Shown here: positions 1-5,816 of the stretch, piece by piece | Layout: each line of letters opens with the position of its first letter | Position numbering within the stretch: position 1 is the stretch's first letter | Source of the DNA: JACTUA01 sp035506435 | Lineage (GTDB): Archaea; Halobacteriota; Methanomicrobia; Methanomicrobiales; JACTUA01 | Length of the DNA: 11,298 nucleotides | Reading direction: 5' to 3' | NCBI GenBank assembly: GCA_035506435.1 | Contig: DATJPK010000122.1 | Location: 1 to 11,298, forward strand | The notes under the pieces: model-generated | The model's database searches: none | What the model was told of the DNA's origin: nothing | What the model saw: only the letters and a program-made list of their open reading frames with translations | Translations under genes and position numbers: made by a program

Positions 1-149
1 TTCCGGCCTGCTCCCCGCAGGCATGGCTATCCCCCCTGTACCCGGTGGTCCCGCGCCGTGGTCATCTGCGCGGGCCGGAAAAGAGAATATTCAATCTGTT
101 CTTGAATAGGTTTTGGGCGGGCGTGGCGAAGGTGCCCGGGGAAACCGCC
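1..149. other. Intergenic left edge, no gene recognised
   Basis: No convincing coding frame is visible here. Plus-strand frames 1 and 2 end at stops near 103-105 and 107-109, so the tail of a gene entering from the left cannot be excluded, but neither short tail resembles a protein I know. TTCCGGCC at 1-8 is exactly complementary to GGCCGGAA at 73-80 and could close a structured RNA or hairpin of about 80 nt. I see no tRNA T-loop, SRP or RNase P signature in it. Confidence 0.4.
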
Positions 150-157
150 TCAGGCGG
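145..157 (-). terminator. Small hairpin around the FKBP stop codon
   Basis: CCGCC (145-149) and GGCGG (153-157) form a 5-bp stem whose 3-nt loop is exactly the TGA stop of the minus-strand FKBP gene. On that strand the stem is followed by TTT and then C-rich sequence. It could help 3' end formation, but the T-run is short, so this is only a candidate. Confidence 0.3.
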
Positions 158-833
158 GTTCCTTTTCCGGCTTCGGCTGCCGCTTGAAGCTCTCGAGGAG
201 GACGATCTCCCCGACGTCGGGGTAGAAGTCGAAGATCTCCTGCACGACCCGGCTCCGCCAGAGGAGCCAGCGCCGGTCGTACATGATGGCGGGCGGGAGG
301 TGGATGGTGACGACGCCGCCATCGATGGTGACCTCCATCGAGCGCTGGGTGTAGAGCGAGATGAGCCCCTGGATCTGCTCGGGCTGGGAATCGACGATTG
401 CCTCTACCCGGAACCAGTACGTCGCGGTCTTCCCGGCGAGGGGGTGGTTGAAGTCCACGACCACCCGTCTCCCGATGATGTTTGCGACGGTGCCCTCCCG
501 GTTATCCACCTCGACGCTCTGGCCGATGGAGGGCTTTTCCGCGAACTTCCCTATAGAGACCGACTCCATCCGGGAATCGTCGTGGGCCCCGAAGGCCTTC
601 TCGGGCGGGACCTCGACGGTCCCCTCGTCCCCCGGCTCCTTTCCCACGAGCGCGTCGTCGAGGCCGATCACCACGTGCCGGCTCCCCACCCGGACGAGGA
701 CCGGCCCGTAGACCGCCTGGGCGTTGTGGATCCCGGCCTCCTTTGCCGCCGATTCGTCGGTGGTGTCAAAGACCCGGTCGCCGATCTTTCCCGTGTAGCT
801 CAGCCTGACGAAGGACCCTTCCTGTACTGCCAA
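150..833 (-). CDS. FKBP-type peptidyl-prolyl isomerase, long archaeal type
   Basis: Cytoplasmic FK506-binding-protein-family isomerase and chaperone that catalyses cis/trans isomerisation of X-Pro bonds. The start codon is chosen as TTG at 831-833, which lies 5 nt after a GGTGA ribosome binding site (minus strand, 843-839) and gives 227 aa beginning MAVQEGSFVRLSYTGK. An upstream in-frame TTG at 861-863 has no such site. The N-terminal half reads as a SlyD-like FKBP: the early strand with DRVFDTTDE, then VVIGLDDALVGKEPGDE, and PPEKAFGAHDD leading into the insert-in-flap domain, and then FNHPLAGKTATYWFRV closing the fold. The last ~75 residues form an extra C-terminal domain, as in the long archaeal FKBPs of the M. 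jannaschii FKBP26 type. It is divergently transcribed from the CyaB-like gene. Family assignment is firm; the client proteins are unknown. Confidence 0.93.
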   Translation of the reverse strand: MAVQEGSFVRLSYTGKIGDRVFDTTDESAAKEAGIHNAQAVYGPVLVRVGSRHVVIGLDDALVGKEPGDEGTVEVPPEKAFGAHDDSRMESVSIGKFAEKPSIGQSVEVDNREGTVANIIGRRVVVDFNHPLAGKTATYWFRVEAIVDSQPEQIQGLISLYTQRSMEVTIDGGVVTIHLPPAIMYDRRWLLWRSRVVQEIFDFYPDVGEIVLLESFKRQPKPEKEPA

Positions 834-846
834 TCCGATCACCTTG

Positions 847-880
847 TCTTTATAAGGTCGCAAAGAGGGGACTTATAGTT
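847..880. promoter_or_regulatory. Divergent TATA boxes between FKBP and CyaB genes
   Basis: Two near-palindromic TATA-like elements are visible, TTTATAAG (849-856) and CTTATAGTT (872-880). Read on the minus strand, the distal one (ACTATAAG) would place a start near 849, just ahead of the GGTGA and TTG of the FKBP gene. Read on the plus strand, either could serve the CyaB-like gene with a leader of roughly 40-60 nt. Distances rest on the usual archaeal box A to start spacing of about 25 nt, and no start site has been measured. Confidence 0.5.
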
Positions 881-938
881 AACCGGGAGAGACCGGAAAA
901 GGGAGTGCCGGCGGCGGTTCCGGGAGAGGGTCACGCTG

Positions 939-1466
939 ATGATGGAGTACGAGGTGAAAATACGGGTCGGGAGCCTCGGGCCCGCCCGGGCCCGGCTCAT
1001 GGCGCTCGGGATCCGCCCATTGTCCCGGCTCACCGAGCGGGATACCTACTTCAATGCCTCCGACCGGGACTTCGGGAAAACCGACGAAGCGTTGCGGATA
1101 CGCGTAACTGAGACCGGTACGACCCTGACCTACAAGGGCCCGAAAATCGGCAGGAACGACGTGAAGGCCCGCGAGGAGATCATCGTCTCCGTGGACAGGG
1201 GAGACGCGATGTCAGGGCTCCTGGAGCACCTCGGCTTCCAAAGGACGGCGGAAGTGGTGAAGGTCAGGGAGAACTACGTGGTGGAGGGGACCTTCGTCGC
1301 CCTCGACGAGGTACAGGGGCTCGGGCCCTTCGTCGAGATCGAGGCCCCACCCGGCCTCTCCGGGGAGGAAGCGGTCGCCCTCATCTCCCGGGTCAGGGAG
1401 ACGCTGGGCCTTGCCGGCGGTGAGACGACTCTCTCGTACCTCGAGATGATCCTCGCTACACGGTGA
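939..1466 (+). CDS. cyaB: CYTH-domain protein, class IV adenylate cyclase (CyaB) family
   Basis: 175-aa single-domain CYTH protein. The family hallmark ExExK is present at the N-terminus (E3-Y-E5-V-K7). It is followed by charged strands typical of the triphosphate tunnel: IRVTETGTTLTYKGPK with Arg/Lys residues, EEIIV, KVRENY, and ALDEVQGLGPFVEIE near the C-terminal half. CYTH enzymes bind triphosphates with divalent metal. CyaB members can make cAMP from ATP, but many archaeal members are of unproven function and may be inorganic or thiamine triphosphatases. An AGAGGG sequence lies about 10 nt upstream; a second ATG follows immediately. The 3' end overlaps the convergent phosphoesterase gene by 11 bp. 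The family is sure; the substrate is not. Confidence 0.88.
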   Translation: MMEYEVKIRVGSLGPARARLMALGIRPLSRLTERDTYFNASDRDFGKTDEALRIRVTETGTTLTYKGPKIGRNDVKAREEIIVSVDRGDAMSGLLEHLGFQRTAEVVKVRENYVVEGTFVALDEVQGLGPFVEIEAPPGLSGEEAVALISRVRETLGLAGGETTLSYLEMILATR

Positions 1467-2097
1467 GGAGTTCGATCCTGATATCCCGGTGCTCGTCGCC
1501 GAGGGTGATGAGGGCGCAGTTCCCGTCGAAGGCCGGGCCCGGGTTCACGACGAGGGTCCCGTCCACCTCGATAACATCCTTTGCCTCGTGGATGTGGGCG
1601 CAGCAGACGAGATCGAACCGGCCGAGGTGTTTCCGGATGGCCGGGCTTCCCACGCGGTTTTCCCCGACCTGGTCCAGGGTCCCGTGGGGCGGGGCATGGG
1701 TGACGAGGACAGTATGGACGTTCTTTTCCATCCTCCCCGTCGCTTCCCCGAGGAGCGAATCGATCTCCTCCTCGGATAACTCGAAGGGCGTCCCGAACGG
1801 GGTCCGGTTCGACCCGCCGAGGCCGGCCAGGGTGAGTTTCCCGAGCGACATCGTCGACCCGTGCAGCGAGACGGCATCCGATTCCTCCAGGGCTTCGAGG
1901 ATCTCCCGGGGGTCGCAGTTCCCGGGGACCACGAAGCAGGGGACATCGATCCGGGCGAGGAGATCCTGCGCGTCCTCCACGGGCCCGAACTGGGTAATGT
2001 CACCAGCGATGATCACGAGTTCAGGATCAAGGGCGAGGAACGAGTCCACCCTGTCGTACCGGCCGTGGAGATCGGCGATGAGGAGGACCCGGGTCAT
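1456..2097 (-). CDS. Calcineurin-like metallophosphoesterase
   Basis: 213-aa single-domain metallophosphoesterase. The dimetal-site motifs are all visible in order: D9-L-H11, G-D33, G-N60-C-D, T-H134 in THAPPH, and H168-I-H170 in CAHIHE. This is a complete set for a soluble phosphoesterase/phosphodiesterase needing Mn, Fe or similar metal. The length fits small YfcE/MJ0936-like enzymes. The start ATG overlaps the TGA of the radical SAM gene (ATGA), so translation is probably coupled, and it is the last gene of a three-gene minus-strand operon. Its stop end overlaps the convergent CyaB-like gene by 11 bp. The substrate cannot be read from the sequence; cyclic nucleotides, nucleotides or phosphoproteins are all possible. 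The context with a CYTH protein across the strand is suggestive only. Confidence 0.9.
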   Translation of the reverse strand: MTRVLLIADLHGRYDRVDSFLALDPELVIIAGDITQFGPVEDAQDLLARIDVPCFVVPGNCDPREILEALEESDAVSLHGSTMSLGKLTLAGLGGSNRTPFGTPFELSEEEIDSLLGEATGRMEKNVHTVLVTHAPPHGTLDQVGENRVGSPAIRKHLGRFDLVCCAHIHEAKDVIEVDGTLVVNPGPAFDGNCALITLGDEHRDIRIELLTV

Positions 2098-3212
2098 GGA
2101 GAAGTGTCGACGCCTGCCCGAAAAAACCTTCTCCCGGGATCCATCCAGGAGCCCGTGAGCCTTCCGGCGAGAGCTAGCCTGCCGAGGAGCCGTTCCGCGC
2201 GCAGGCTGGCGGGCCTCGGGACGGTCCCGGCGAGCGGGGTTCCCGGGAGGGGGGTGAAGGCATGGAGCCTGACCCGGCCGTCCCTTGTCACCATCCGGAC
2301 AAGGTCGAGCGTCGCAGCCTCATCCTCAACCGTCTCGTTCGGGAACCCGAGGATCAGGTCGACGACAGGCTCAAAGCCATGGTCCCGCGAAAGCTCGACC
2401 GCCCGTATCCCGTCGGCAACGGTGTGCCCCCTGCCAATCTCCCTGAGGATGCGGTCGCTTCCCGACTGGATCCCGAAGGCGATCCGTTTGTTTGCACAGT
2501 GGCCTGCGATGAGTTCGAGGGCCCTGTCGGTCACGAACTCGGGGCGGACCTCGTTCGGGAAGGTGCCGAAGTACACGTTCCCCTCGAGCTTCGCAAGGAG
2601 GTGCTCCACCCTGTCCAGCCGCGGGTGCCTCCCGTCCGAGCCATAGGCAAGTGCGTTCGGCGAGACAAGCCTGATGTCGCGATACCGCCGGGCATGGAAC
2701 GCGATGGTGTCGATGGCCCGGTGCCGCATGCGGGGCCCGAAGATCCTCGGCGTCTGGCAGTAGGCACACCCGAACGGGCACCCCCGGGAGATCTCGATGT
2801 ACCCCTTCAGGACCGAGAAGGGCGGGAAGGCGTCGAGCCGGACCGAGTGGTCCACGGGGAGTGTCGTGTCCTTCGTGACCACGCCCGGGACCGGCCCCTC
2901 CTTCCCCTCCTCCAGGTGCGCGAGCAGCCGGGGGAGGGTGAATTCTCCTTCCCCGACGACCACGTAATCGGCGTAGAGCGCAACCTCACCGGGGCAGGCG
3001 GTGGCATGAGGTCCGCCGACGACGGTCGTGCACGAGGCATGCCGGATTTCCTCCCGGTATTCCGGCTCGTTCAGGGAGTTCAGGGAATAACAGGTGATGT
3101 CATCTTCCGGGCCACCGGTGAGCCGGAGATTGAAGCCATAGAGGGAACAGGCCGCAGAAAGGGCCGCGCAGGAGTTCCTTGCGGCGTTAATGGTCCGCCA
3201 GTTCACCCTCAT
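2094..3212 (-). CDS. B12-binding domain/radical SAM protein, MJ1487 type
   Basis: Radical SAM enzyme with an N-terminal cobalamin-binding-like domain and the canonical 4Fe-4S cluster motif CPFGCAYC (CxxxCxxC). Start ATG at 3210-3212 is preferred because GAGGT sits 5 nt upstream (minus strand), giving 372 aa beginning MRVNWRTINAARNS. Before the cluster comes a Rossmann-type region with VVGGPHATACPGE and ADYVVVGEGE, typical of B12-binding radical SAM proteins. After it are RIAFGIQSGSDRILREIGRGH and VDLILGFPNET, the usual barrel strands. I do not see the DxHxxG lower-ligand motif, so cobalamin may bind base-off in another way or not at all. It resembles a methanogen family annotated only as B12-binding/radical SAM; the reaction is unknown. 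It overlaps the upstream dehydratase gene by 26 bp and the downstream phosphoesterase gene by 4 bp. Confidence 0.88.
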   Translation of the reverse strand: MRVNWRTINAARNSCAALSAACSLYGFNLRLTGGPEDDITCYSLNSLNEPEYREEIRHASCTTVVGGPHATACPGEVALYADYVVVGEGEFTLPRLLAHLEEGKEGPVPGVVTKDTTLPVDHSVRLDAFPPFSVLKGYIEISRGCPFGCAYCQTPRIFGPRMRHRAIDTIAFHARRYRDIRLVSPNALAYGSDGRHPRLDRVEHLLAKLEGNVYFGTFPNEVRPEFVTDRALELIAGHCANKRIAFGIQSGSDRILREIGRGHTVADGIRAVELSRDHGFEPVVDLILGFPNETVEDEAATLDLVRMVTRDGRVRLHAFTPLPGTPLAGTVPRPASLRAERLLGRLALAGRLTGSWMDPGRRFFRAGVDTSP

Positions 3213-3606
3213 ACTCGACCTCCCCGGTGTCCCCGTCCACCCTCGCCATGACACCGTCCCGGAGACGGTCGAGGGGGAGACCGGTGCGGTCGACGAGGGG
3301 GATACCGGCGATGATGGCGCCGGTGACGATGATGGGCTCCGCCTCGGTGTTCACAAGGGCGGCCGGGGCCTTCCCGTTCCGCGCGAGGGCATAGAGGACG
3401 TACGAGCCGACGGTTGACCCCTTGCCATGGGGAAAGGCGAGCACCTTCCCTGCGATCGCCTTCCCGTGCAGGGGGTGGCCCTGCTCGATAACCTTCCCCG
3501 TCTCGGGATCGACCCCGCCGAGAAAGGAGAGTGGCTCCGGCGAGACGAGGACCGGTCCCCGGCCGGTCCCCGGGGACAGCCCCCTTCCCCTGGCACGGAT
3601 CGACAT
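3187..3606 (-). CDS. Phosphomevalonate dehydratase small subunit (DUF126, aconitase X swivel)
   Basis: 139-aa DUF126/aconitase-X swivel-domain protein, the small subunit of phosphomevalonate 5-dehydratase. With the large AcnX subunit it converts phosphomevalonate to trans-anhydromevalonate phosphate in the archaeal mevalonate pathway to isoprenoid lipids. Evidence: SPEPLSFLGGVDPETG, GHPLHGKAIAGKVLAFPHGKGSTVGSYVLY with the conserved Gly-Lys-Gly-Ser loop, then the NTEAEPIIVTGAIIAGIPLVD stretch, all family-typical at usual length. The start is either ATG 3604-3606 or ATG 3610-3612, two codons earlier. A TATA-like box on the minus strand at 3629-3634 would put transcription start right at these codons, so the mRNA may be leaderless. 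It is first in the operon with the radical SAM and phosphoesterase genes. No large-subunit gene lies in the window. Confidence 0.87.
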   Translation of the reverse strand: MSIRARGRGLSPGTGRGPVLVSPEPLSFLGGVDPETGKVIEQGHPLHGKAIAGKVLAFPHGKGSTVGSYVLYALARNGKAPAALVNTEAEPIIVTGAIIAGIPLVDRTGLPLDRLRDGVMARVDGDTGEVEYEGELADH

Positions 3607-3608
3607 AC

Positions 3609-3640
3609 CCATAAGTCTCCAGTGCGTAGTATATAGTGGC
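3609..3640. promoter_or_regulatory. Compact divergent promoter, DUF126 operon and PAN
   Basis: Only about 28-34 bp separate the divergent start codons. On the minus strand, TATATA (3629-3634) lies about 25 nt before the DUF126 starts. On the plus strand, CATAAG (3609-3614) lies about 27 nt before the PAN ATG at 3641. Each box therefore sits close to the other gene's start and both mRNAs would be leaderless or nearly so; neither gene has a good ribosome binding site at normal distance. Confidence 0.5.
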
Positions 3641-4810
3641 ATGGACGACACCATCCCCAACAGCCCGGGCGCGAGCGAGGGTGACACCCTCCAGCTCAAG
3701 CTCGAGGTGCAGGAGCTCCAGGCGCAGGCCCTGGACCTCAGGATGAAGAACGAGAGCCTGCAGAAGGAACTCGCGCAGGCGCGGAGAGAGAACGCCCAGC
3801 TGAAGCGGATGCCCCTCTTCGTCGCATCGGTCGTCGAGGTAATGGATGGCGGGGAGATCTACCTGCGGCAGCAGGGGAACAACCAGGAGTATATCACCCA
3901 GGTAAACGAGGAGTTCCACAAGACCCTGAAGCCGGGGACGAAGGTCGCGGTGAACAACGCCCTCTCCATCGTGAAGATCATAGGGAACATCTATGACGCG
4001 AGGGTCCGGGTCATGGAGCTCGACGAGTCACCCGACGTGACCTTCGAGAAGATCGGCGGCCTCAAGAAGGAGATCGAGGAGGTGCGGGAGGCGGTGGAGT
4101 ACCCGCTCACGAAGCCCGAGGTGTTCAGGAGGCTCGGGGTCGAGCCCCCGAAGGGCATCCTCCTCCACGGCCCGCCGGGGACGGGGAAGACCCTCATCGC
4201 AAAGGCGGTCGCCCACCAGGCGAAGGCCACCTTCATCCGCATGTCAGGGAGCGAGCTCGTCCACAAGTTCATCGGCGAGGGAGCCCAGCTCGTGCGGGAG
4301 CTCTTCAGCCTCGCCCGGGAGCGCGCGCCCTCCATCGTGTTCATCGACGAGATCGACGCCATCGCGAGCCACCGGACCCATGACGGCACGAGCGGGAGCG
4401 CCGAGGTCCAGCGGACCCTCATGCAGCTCCTCGCCGAGATGGACGGCTTCGACAACCGGGGGGACGTCCGGATCATGGCCGCCACGAACCGGGTGGACAT
4501 GCTCGACCTCGCCATCCTCCGCCCCGGCCGGTTCGACCGGCTCGTCGAAGTGCCTCTCCCGGACGCGGGGGCGAGGAGGGAGATCCTGAAGATCCACTCC
4601 TCCCCGATGCATCTCGGGAAGATCGACCTCGACGAGATCGTGAAACTCACCGATCAGACCACGGGAGCCGACCTCCAGGCAGTCTGCCGGGAGGCGGGGA
4701 TGAACGCGGTCAGGCGGGGGGCGGACGAGGTGGAGCAGTCCGACTTCCTGGCCGCGGTGAAAAAGGTGAGGAGCGAACCGCCTGCCATGGACAACCGGAT
4801 GTATACCTGA
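3641..4810 (+). CDS. pan: Proteasome-activating nucleotidase (PAN), AAA+ ATPase
   Basis: 389-aa regulatory ATPase of the archaeal 20S proteasome. It forms a hexamer that unfolds substrates with ATP and opens the proteasome gate. The domains appear in order. A coiled coil spans about residues 17-56, ending before the linker Pro in KRMPLF. An OB fold covers about 60-125. The AAA+ core has Walker A GPPGTGKT (177-184), pore loop KFIGEG, Walker B VFIDEIDAI with D236/E237, sensor 1 AATNR, and arginine fingers in RPGRFDR (294-300). The C-terminal helical domain ends in Met-Tyr-Thr, a proper HbYX motif for docking into the alpha ring, so the gene is intact. The upstream extension of the same frame is only the antisense of DUF126. 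A T-run follows the stop at 4811-4815. No proteasome subunit gene is in the window. Confidence 0.97.
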   Translation: MDDTIPNSPGASEGDTLQLKLEVQELQAQALDLRMKNESLQKELAQARRENAQLKRMPLFVASVVEVMDGGEIYLRQQGNNQEYITQVNEEFHKTLKPGTKVAVNNALSIVKIIGNIYDARVRVMELDESPDVTFEKIGGLKKEIEEVREAVEYPLTKPEVFRRLGVEPPKGILLHGPPGTGKTLIAKAVAHQAKATFIRMSGSELVHKFIGEGAQLVRELFSLARERAPSIVFIDEIDAIASHRTHDGTSGSAEVQRTLMQLLAEMDGFDNRGDVRIMAATNRVDMLDLAILRPGRFDRLVEVPLPDAGARREILKIHSSPMHLGKIDLDEIVKLTDQTTGADLQAVCREAGMNAVRRGADEVEQSDFLAAVKKVRSEPPAMDNRMYT

Positions 4811-4836
4811 TTTTTCCATCCGGGTTATCGCTGGTA

Positions 4837-5250
4837 TCAGGCGCAGTTCAGGACCCCGTCATCGGAGGGAGGGTGTGCGGAACTCCTCCGGCCCCTCTTC
4901 ATCCTCGTGAAAATTTCGTCCCCGTAGATACCGTAGATACGGCCCAGGTTGTTCGTCATCCGGTGCATCTCGTCGCGGTACTCGCGGGAGTACTTCCTCC
5001 CGTTCTCTGCGAGCTTGTGCAGGTACCGGACGAACTGCGGGTGGACAGCCGGGCAACGCTCCCCGAGCATCTTCAGGAAGAGGTGCTTGAACTCGAGGTC
5101 CGAGATCACGGCGACGATGCCGTAGGACTCGAGCACGGCCTTCGGGATTCCCCCGTTCCCCTCTTCGAGGGCGGCAATCTCGTTCACCGCCTTTGCGACA
5201 TCGGCCGCGTTCGCCCATGGCTGGAGGTTCTGCTGCTTCATGGTTATCAT
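4837..5250 (-). CDS. Uncharacterised 137-aa protein
   Basis: I do not recognise this family. The product is soluble and largely helical in appearance: an N-terminal helix rich in Ala/Glu (NAADVAKAVNEIAALEEG), a short hydrophobic stretch (YGIVAVISDLEFKHLFLKML), then a charged region (FVRYLHKLAENGRKYSREYRDEMHRM) and a basic tail with RMKRGRRSS. There are two cysteines, no zinc cluster and no signal peptide. An alternative start three codons downstream (ATG 5239-5241) is possible. The gene is convergent with PAN (26-bp gap). It lies downstream of an AT-rich region with a TATA-like box at 5279-5286, which would start the mRNA near 5256. The wild-type codon usage and the lack of a longer competing frame support it being real. 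Confidence 0.7.
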   Translation of the reverse strand: MITMKQQNLQPWANAADVAKAVNEIAALEEGNGGIPKAVLESYGIVAVISDLEFKHLFLKMLGERCPAVHPQFVRYLHKLAENGRKYSREYRDEMHRMTNNLGRIYGIYGDEIFTRMKRGRRSSAHPPSDDGVLNCA

Positions 5251-5506
5251 CTGGTGGTGGTGCAGCGCTGCTAAAAAATAAATATACTCTAAAGTATTTA
5301 TAATTTACTCTAATCTGAAAGATGAGGAAATTTAAACATATACCTTTTAACATTGAATACAGTCCTAATTTATGTAAAAGCACATGGATAGTCCACGAAT
5401 TGTTAAAACCATAATATAACTCGGTTTTTCATGGATATTTTCCTGATGAGCCTGAAATAATACAAGTACTGCACCTGGATTAACAGATAACATTAAATAC
5501 AGAAAC
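5251..5506. promoter_or_regulatory. AT-rich intergenic island upstream of the 137-aa protein gene
   Basis: This stretch is strikingly AT-rich in an otherwise very GC-rich window and contains no plausible gene. It holds a minus-strand TATA-like element (TAAATATA on the plus strand, 5279-5286) for the downstream 137-aa gene. Two copies of TACTCTAA at 5285-5292 and 5306-5313 are spaced exactly 21 bp. A 15-bp near-repeat is present (TAACATTGAATACAG at 5348-5362 and TAACATTAAATACAG at 5488-5502, one mismatch). It may be a regulatory region, the site of a small RNA, or inserted foreign DNA. Confidence 0.5.
5285..5313. repeat. Direct repeats TACTCTAA spaced 21 bp
   Basis: Identical octamers start at 5285 and 5306, two helical turns apart, so a protein could touch both on one DNA face. 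The first overlaps the TATA-like box of the minus-strand 137-aa gene, which is the usual place for an archaeal repressor site. No regulator can be named from the sequence. Confidence 0.4.
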
Positions 5507-5565
5507 TTAAAAAAGGCTTTCCGGCCTGTCGGCGGGGCGGGATCGGCTGAACATGCCCGATCCCG
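5507..5565 (-). terminator. Hairpins plus T-run after the tiny membrane protein gene
   Basis: Read on the minus strand after the stop at 5571, a 9-bp stem forms from CGGGATCGG (5538-5546) and CCGATCCCG (5557-5565) with a 10-nt loop. A second short stem AGGC/GCCT then runs directly into six T residues (plus strand AAAAAA near 5509-5514). This looks like an intrinsic terminator and supports a real minus-strand transcript here. Confidence 0.6.
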
Positions 5566-5570
5566 GCGGT

Positions 5571-5735
5571 TCAGGTGAACCGGAGGATCATCACGAGAAT
5601 GTTTGTCCCGACAATGGCGAGGACGAGCCAGACACTCACCCAGAACCAGACGCCCTGTGCAAGGAGGAAGGTCGCCCAGAGGAGCCCCACGAGGCTGATG
5701 AGCCAGAAGAAAATCCAGGTCCTGAGGGCGCCCGT
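5571..5735 (-). CDS. Tiny two-helix membrane protein with a non-canonical start
   Basis: The minus-strand frame open from 5744 to the TGA at 5571-5573 reads as two membrane helices, WIFFWLISLVGLLWATFLLA and VWFWVSVWLVLAIVGTNILVMIL, separated by a short turn and ending in RFT. It has no ATG, GTG or TTG ahead of the first helix: the frame is closed by TAA at 5745-5747. The best candidate start is ACG at 5733-5735, 4 nt after AAGGTGG, giving 54 aa (M/T-GALRTWIFFW...). A GTG at 5688-5690 would remove most of helix 1 and has no binding site. A terminator-like hairpin follows. It could be a real small protein with ACG start, a gene with a start-codon mutation, or a decayed fragment. Function unknown. 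Confidence 0.55.
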   Translation of the reverse strand, partial: TGALRTWIFFWLISLVGLLWATFLLAQGVWFWVSVWLVLAIVGTNILVMILRFT

Positions 5736-5816
5736 GGAACCACCTTACCCTCTAAGGTCGGGGCCCGGGCATCATGAATATTGGCCTTTATTGGCCTTGC
5801 AACGGTGGGGTCGGGC

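Noticed and set aside
1..149. tRNA or SRP RNA gene at the left edge
   Set aside because: No T-loop GGTTCRA motif, no acceptor pairing and no SRP domain IV core in either orientation.
45..878. A 277-codon plus-strand frame opposite FKBP
   Set aside because: Asp/Pro/Leu-rich mirror of the FKBP gene with no recognisable domain.
2262..3251. A 329-codon plus-strand frame opposite the radical SAM gene
   Set aside because: The opposite frame has the CxxxCxxC cluster and radical SAM fold motifs; this one is a composition artefact.
3422..3640. Upstream extension of PAN by 73 codons
   Set aside because: It overlaps DUF126 in antisense, whereas the ATG at 3641 gives the normal PAN N-terminus and length.
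5271..5516. CRISPR array or replication origin in the AT-rich island
   Set aside because: Repeats are only two copies each, with no regular spacer pattern, no origin recognition box pattern that I can see and no cdc6 gene nearby.
5553..5777. A 74-codon acidic plus-strand frame
   Set aside because: Its Glu/Asp/Pro-rich product is what the antisense of hydrophobic helices looks like; the minus-strand membrane frame is the better reading.
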